From Pelomyxa schiedti (taxonomy: Eukaryota; Evosea; Pelobiontida; Pelomyxidae), in NCBI GenBank assembly GCA_020536535.1, contig JAHLWZ010000306.1:18822-82821 (forward strand): a DNA stretch of 64,000 bases. Direction: 5' to 3'. This document shows, piece by piece, positions 59,217 through 64,000 of this stretch (position 1 is the first letter of the stretch; the number at the start of each line of letters is the position of its first letter). The notes below the pieces were generated by a model that was not told where the DNA came from, did not search any database, and was given only the letters and a program-made list of their open reading frames with translations. The position numbers and the translations under genes are program-made.

Positions 59217-61136
59217 TTAGTTTGAGAAAAGGTGTGGTTTGCTAAATTTAACCTGGTCCTGTGTGACTCCAAATTTTTTTATCAACCATCGGGCACACTG
59301 TGTCTTGGACCTTGTTATCAATGCACCCAGTATTACATTGCAGCCTGCAGTGACTTGTTCTGCTGTCAGACTGTAACTGTCAATCAGCCACCTGAAAACT
59401 TTACTTGACACCATGAAATCCGAAGCCAGGAAATAGCCAGAGCACACGGCTAAAAGGCCTTTTGCTATCTCTGCCTGTGAGAATTGTCCAATTGAAGCCA
59501 TCTCTTTCGCGGAGGAGAGGTCCGCTTTTGGAATAGCATGAAGAACTGCCTTCCACATTTTTTCTCTGTTTTTCTCGCGCATTCCTGCTCGTGAAAGGCG
59601 AAATTTCTTGAGTAAAAACAGGCCGGCACTGATTTTAGGCTGAGGCATGACTTTCAGGTATCCTCGCACTGTATTGATCACTTCCTGTTCCTCAACAAAC
59701 TCAGGTGGAATCCGTTGGAAGTACCACTTGAGAGCATCAACTCCCTCACGGAAACGTGCAGGGGGCCTGCAACACTCGGACAGTCGTAGAGAATGCACAA
59801 TGTCCGATTTTGGTGTACTGTACAACGCTTCTAAGAAGTCGGCCACTGCAGTATTGTCCGCTCGCAGTGCATACTCGAAAGACTCTTCAATGACTCGTGG
59901 GGGCAAGTTATTGAACCTCTTCAGCATCAACTTGACTACACTAACACTGTCTTTCATGTTCTGGACGACCATACGCATACATTCCAGGGATGGTAGAGGA
60001 ATACCGAGATTATCTGCAAGCCACTCTGCAAGTTTTGCATCACAAAGTGTGTAGAATGCCTGACTCATAGCATCTGCCGGTGAAACTAGACCATTCTGCA
60101 GCAACCACATCAGTGGTTTTCTTGATCTCGTGTTAACATCATGCAAGATCATTCCTGGCAACTGTTGTGAAAACCACTCACAACCTTCAATATGCTCCTC
60201 GGCCGTCCTCTTGCTGACCAAGAACTTTTTGAGGGTTGAGGCCTCAAAATTTCCATGGAGCATGCCAAAGCACCACTTGATCATGGCTAGCCCGCCCACT
60301 GCTGCATTACGATACACTGGAAAAAGGTTTGGGCTCGATGCAATGAACTTCAAGTCCAAACTGGTTTCCAGTGTAGCAATCCACTTGGTAACTCTAATGT
60401 GGCCCCCTTTGACTGCAGCAAGAAATGGCTCACAGAGCTCCCAGTCTTGCAAATAAAACCTCTTAACAATCCATTTTGCCACTTCCAGGTGCCCTGATCT
60501 GCACGCTTTGGTCATAGCCAATGAACCCCAAGTCCACGAGACATCATCCTCAGGAACGGAGAGCAGACCACAGTCCTTTGTCCACATTCTTGCGTGTTTA
60601 ACCGAAACAGATTTAGCAGCAGCAGCTCCAATGGGCTTATCCACAAAGCTCCTTGCGGTTTTCAAGTGCCCACCAGCGCACAGGCCCACAAACACAGCCG
60701 CGCACTCCTTTCCAACGTTCCTCGATTTCCTGTGCTTCAGTATCCATGTCACACACCTCCCCCTGTCACTGTCACCTCCCCCAGCGGTGGCCGCACATTC
60801 CAGTGCGAAGTATGTCGACCTGTACACCCGCAAGCTCTTCCCCGCATTCTTTGCTGCCAGCACAACTCCGCACACCTTTGCCACAATTGGGAACATCGCC
60901 TCGGCACAGGACATCAGCTGTATGCACTTTTTCCTGGAAAGGCGTTTCCCGCTTCTCGCCGTGATCCACAGCGGCAAGATAACGTTGTCCCACACAAGGC
61001 GCGAAATTCGCAGCACGCGTTGGGCCTCTGCTGACGTCGAACGTCGGGGCGCCACTACCTGCGCACATGGATAAGTCAAAGCAGGGGAAAAGCAAAAGCA
61101 AAAGCGAAACCTCATTTTTTCGACTTGCGCAGCCAC
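59217..61136 (-). CDS. Ankyrin-like helical-repeat protein
   Basis: The stop is at 59217. The frame is open for 639 codons. The true start lies in or just above a short upstream exon; the acceptor before VVAPRRSTSAEAQRVLRISR near 61060 is likely real. The protein is made of paired helices, many with the pattern G-H-L-x-V-A-K-W-I (SGHLEVAKWIVKRFY; GGHIRVTKWIATLE; VSVVKLMLKRFNN). These are degenerate ankyrin-type repeats used as a binding scaffold. No enzyme motif, signal peptide or membrane span is seen. Large families of such proteins are typical of some amoebae. The gene is nearly intron-free. It shares a divergent region with the phosphodiesterase gene at 61359. Confidence 0.6.
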   Translation of the reverse strand: MAAQVEKMRFRFCFCFSPALTYPCAQVVAPRRSTSAEAQRVLRISRLVWDNVILPLWITARSGKRLSRKKCIQLMSCAEAMFPIVAKVCGVVLAAKNAGKSLRVYRSTYFALECAATAGGGDSDRGRCVTWILKHRKSRNVGKECAAVFVGLCAGGHLKTARSFVDKPIGAAAAKSVSVKHARMWTKDCGLLSVPEDDVSWTWGSLAMTKACRSGHLEVAKWIVKRFYLQDWELCEPFLAAVKGGHIRVTKWIATLETSLDLKFIASSPNLFPVYRNAAVGGLAMIKWCFGMLHGNFEASTLKKFLVSKRTAEEHIEGCEWFSQQLPGMILHDVNTRSRKPLMWLLQNGLVSPADAMSQAFYTLCDAKLAEWLADNLGIPLPSLECMRMVVQNMKDSVSVVKLMLKRFNNLPPRVIEESFEYALRADNTAVADFLEALYSTPKSDIVHSLRLSECCRPPARFREGVDALKWYFQRIPPEFVEEQEVINTVRGYLKVMPQPKISAGLFLLKKFRLSRAGMREKNREKMWKAVLHAIPKADLSSAKEMASIGQFSQAEIAKGLLAVCSGYFLASDFMVSSKVFRWLIDSYSLTAEQVTAGCNVILGALITRSKTQCARWLIKKFGVTQDQVKFSKPHLFSN

Positions 61137-61358
61137 GTCGTTGAAGGGAGGCAGGAACTTTTTTCCCTGCTAGGATGAGCTCAGCCAACATCGTGATAAT
61201 AACCAAAACAAACCTTTTTTTTGTAGTAGGTGGTCTTATAAGCACCGAGCTACCAAGTTAGTCGGCTGTTTCGGTGGCCACCGCAGCGATTTTGCGAGCT
61301 AGCTTGCACTCGTACAAAAAAAAGTTCTGCGAACTCGTTGATCAAAAAGCCAGGCAGA

Positions 61359-62697
61359 ATGCGGAAGTGGCCGGTGGTTGCTGTTGTCGTTGTGGCTGGT
61401 TTTGTTGCGATATGGTGGGACCTAGATCTAAATGGTAGAAGTGACGGTTATACGGCCGGGGATCTGCCGCCCGGCTGGGGGCTGGACGACATCGCGTCGT
61501 GCAGCATTAGTTTTTCAATTCTGTCTCTCAATACGTTTTTGGTGCCATGGTGCACACAAATTGCCGCTGTTTACAAGTACGACCACTTTTAAATTTCTAC
61601 AACATAAGCTGTGGCTCTCCTTAAAACACAAAAAAAAACCCTAGGTGGATGCCGTTTTTGCGAACACCAACTTGTACCAGGGAGACAGAGAGGGCAGACA
61701 AAATCACAGACCTAGTATCTACTTTTCAACCTGACTGTATACTCTCCTTTGACATTATTTTATGCTCATTTGTTCAAAAATAGTCATTTCTCTGCAAGAA
61801 GTATGGGGTAATACTGAGATTCTGCAAGAGGGACTAGTGAGTGCTGGGTATAATATTGTTCCTGACTACCAATCTTGGGGAAGTACTCTTAAAGACGCTA
61901 TTAAACGCCGTTGGCTCGCACTGGGAGGATTATTTTTGTCTTACAAGCCAGGTGACTCATGTTCTGTTTAAAAGTATCAGCGGGCCTTATTTTCCACCTA
62001 TGATTACACAAATGACACAGGCTGGGAAGTTATCTGGACTCGGCGCGAACAATTCAAATCCTCCGGCACCTGGTCAGCCAAGGGTGTAACGGCCGCGCTC
62101 TATACTGACACTCATGTATGGATTATGACAATCAATACTCACCTTGACACTGAGGGACACCCCGAAAACCAAATAGAACAAATCCACGAATTATTCCTTT
62201 TTGTAAATTCATCAGTATATGAGGTAAGAAGCATTTTACTAAAATCTGGTTACCCACACAAAAAGGTACTGGATAAAAAGTTCTTTGGATTTCCGTTTCA
62301 AATGGTGGTTTTGATTACTGGGGATTTCAATATGAAGCCACACTCAACTTCATACGAAGCATTTCTATCCACATTCGCAACAATGGAGCCTATTGATATT
62401 CACCACCTTCAGTATGGGCCCATTGTTGCCAATGCCGACTACACATACTCTTCCAACAACTCCATGGCCACATTTTACCCCGATTCTCCTGAACCTGTAG
62501 CACATGATTTCGGGATTGGAGCACCAGATGGCTCTGGCAGGATTGACTACATTTGGATGTTGAAATCTGTGTCATCCCGCAAACCACAGCCCCTATGTCG
62601 CCCCACATGCCGACAATTCGAGGTTCTGCGGCAACCTAGAGGACATGAACTGAGTGACCACTGGGGTCTATTGGCCCGCTTCGAGTTTTGGTGGTGA
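61359..62697 (+). CDS. Membrane-anchored neutral-sphingomyelinase-like phosphodiesterase (EEP fold)
   Basis: The start is the ATG at 61359, opening a hydrophobic N-terminus (MRKWPVVAVVVVAGFVAIWW) that acts as a signal anchor. Then come SFSILSLNTFLVPW, ISLQEVWGNTEIL (metal-binding Glu), VWIMTINTHLDTEGHPENQI (catalytic His region), LITGDFNMKPHSTSYEAF (Asp/Asn pair), GRIDYIWMLKS and ELSDHWGLLARF (catalytic Asp-His). These are the ordered motifs of the endonuclease/exonuclease/phosphatase superfamily, and the wording fits neutral sphingomyelinases best. It would cleave sphingomyelin or a related phosphodiester at a membrane face. Inositol phosphatase or nuclease activity cannot be excluded. It ends 49 bp from the stop of the convergent phosphoesterase gene. 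Confidence 0.78.
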
Positions 62698-62746
62698 GCA
62701 TTGTACCTTGGGTTCAAAAACAAACAAGGCTGCTTTTTTTTTTACC

Positions 62747-63868
62747 TCAAAAATTAAACACATAGTCCTTGTTGAATTTGCCTCCTTCATGTGGATACCC
62801 AACCTTTTTTTGTTGTTAAAAGTCGTAGGTGAAGGGGAATAAATACCTGATTGGACATGCATAGAATTCCGTTTACGTTATCTGTTCTGGAATAATGTGT
62901 GTGTCCATAGAACCAGGCTACAACTGGAGGCGCAAACATAGATCGTAGGTCAGTCTCAAACGCGGGATTCAGAGGACTGCCGGGAAACATTGGGTTTGCA
63001 TCCGGAATCGGAGCGTGGTGTGTCAGCACAACGACTTGCTTTGATTCCGATTTGGCCATTTCAATTTGCTGGGTTAGCCACTCTCTTGATTGTCTGTGCC
63101 ACTCGTTGGTATCGGCTATTTGGAGCTTAGGGAGGTATGTGAGAATGGATACTATGGCGAGCAATGGGATGGTACCATGCGGCAACCCTTAACGGGATCG
63201 GCCACTCTGATCTGAGAATAGTCGTTCAGGCCGCCTTTTACAGCTGCTTCCTGATGTGGAGCAACATAAGACCACAGTGCGCAACCCAGAATTCGATAAT
63301 TTGTATCTGGAACGTCAAATCTCCCATTCTCCAAAATAGTGACATTGCGTGGAAGAAATGCACCAAGTCTGGCCATTCCTTCACTCACAATCGAGCCATA
63401 AAACTAATAGATAATGCGGGGAAAAAAAAAGGTTAGTAAATGTCGTCTTCATTCCTATATTATATTAGGGTGTTGGCTTTATTTCCACGTTGTCATTAAG
63501 AACAACAAGATGTGGATTACAATAAACATAGAAATAAGGAAAACCTCGTGGTTGCCATAGAGCAAAAAAACCCGTTCGAATTTGGAGCTTGCGCGAGATA
63601 CGAGGTCTATGTAAGAACCAAAGGCGGACTGAGTGAGCAACCCAGTGTCACCCAACAAGCACAAATAACGACCAACGGGCTCAATGTCATACCGCCCTCC
63701 TCGGAATTCCTGTTATGGGTTGGGTTCGTTGTCGGTGTCAAACTGTGTCCATGACGGTCACTAACAACACAGGCCAGTACTGACTCATCATCACACATGA
63801 TGTGTCAACCCACTCACCAAATGAATGTCCGACACGATTTGAAGCCCATTCCGTCGGGTGTCTGCCAT
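62747..63868 (-). CDS. Calcineurin-like metallophosphoesterase
   Basis: The start is the ATG at 63868 and the stop is at 62747. Six exons. All five family metal motifs are present in order: LQIVSDIHLEF (D-x-H), LCLLGDTGLL (G-D-x-G), VFLLYGNHE (G-N-H-E), VVVLTHHAPIPD and WFYGHTHYS (G-H-x-H). Exon 1 joins to RGGRYDIEPVGRY across an intron of 100 nt. Between the motifs is a helical segment LGCALWSYVAPHQEAAVKGG. The family hydrolyses phosphomonoesters or diesters with two metal ions; the substrate cannot be read from the sequence. No signal peptide, so cytosolic. Confidence 0.82.
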
Positions 63869-64000
63869 TCGCTACTTTTTGTTTTCTCAAGTTGAGAATT
63901 TCTCGTTTCTTGGAATGACTAGGCTAGAGGAAACAAGTAAAAACAACACCAAGTAAAACGCAATCTCAATCAAAATAGACAAAGAACCCTACTTCTTAAT
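63869..64000. other. 5' flank of the phosphoesterase gene
   Basis: The window ends 132 bp upstream of the start codon. AT-rich; nothing recognised. Confidence 0.4.

Overview
This window is nuclear DNA of a protist. Nearly every gene is broken by short introns (mostly 30-100 nt, GT-AG) that join in phase. The standard genetic code is used, and protein linkers are rich in Ser, Thr, Gly and Ala. A Roco kinase (LRR-ROC-COR-kinase-WD40), Ras-like GTPases and a G-beta-like protein point to Amoebozoa or a similar amoeboid lineage. A bacterial-type oxygen-sensitive 2-hydroxyacyl-CoA dehydratase activase and a bacterial-type thiol peroxidase point to an anaerobic or microaerophilic life. My best guess is an archamoeba (Pelomyxa or Mastigamoeba type). 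That is inference from gene content, not a database match.

Layout. 1-5.2 kb: first exons of a gene leaving on the left (-), a small hypothetical gene (+), a divergent Ras-like GTPase (+), a START lipid-transfer protein (+) and a CaMK-type kinase (-) with an 8-nt microexon. 5.5-12.7 kb: the Roco kinase (+). 13.4-18.5 kb: a basic protein (-), a second Ras-like GTPase (+) and an ankyrin-repeat membrane protein (-). 19.2-21.0 kb: an F-box protein fused to a G-beta-like propeller (+). 21.1-23.7 kb: a coiled-coil protein (-) that contains a sequencing gap. 24.1-30.1 kb: the large CoA-dehydratase activase (+). 30.4-36.4 kb: a Gfo/Idh/MocA dehydrogenase (-), an acidic protein (+), a secreted cyclophilin (-) and a GPAT3/4-type acyltransferase (-). 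36.7-37.3 kb: a decayed Ty3/gypsy fragment. 37.4-38.9 kb: a PIG-L/LmbE deacetylase (+). 39-41.3 kb: a tandem duplicate of a lineage-specific gene, one copy broken and carrying a local inversion. 41.5-44.7 kb: an intron-poor ankyrin protein (-) frameshifted by a 17-bp duplication. 44.75-48.1 kb: long-form RNase Z (-). 48.3-49.1 kb: thiol peroxidase (+). 49.2-51.8 kb: a RING/B-box protein (-). 51.9-58.8 kb: FANCI (-). 58.9-61.1 kb: an ankyrin-like protein (-). 61.4-62.7 kb: a neutral-sphingomyelinase-like phosphodiesterase (+). 62.7-63.9 kb: a calcineurin-like phosphoesterase (-).

The genes do not form one pathway. Themes are signalling (Roco, two Ras-like proteins, CaMK, G-beta-like), lipid and membrane metabolism (START, GPAT, PIG-L, sphingomyelinase-like), RNA and DNA maintenance (RNase Z, FANCI) and anaerobic or redox biochemistry (activase, Tpx). 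Genes are closely packed: two convergent pairs are separated by only about 50-70 bp. Exon boundaries below were placed by eye from reading frame, splice sites and family resemblance, so spans marked uncertain may shift at their ends.
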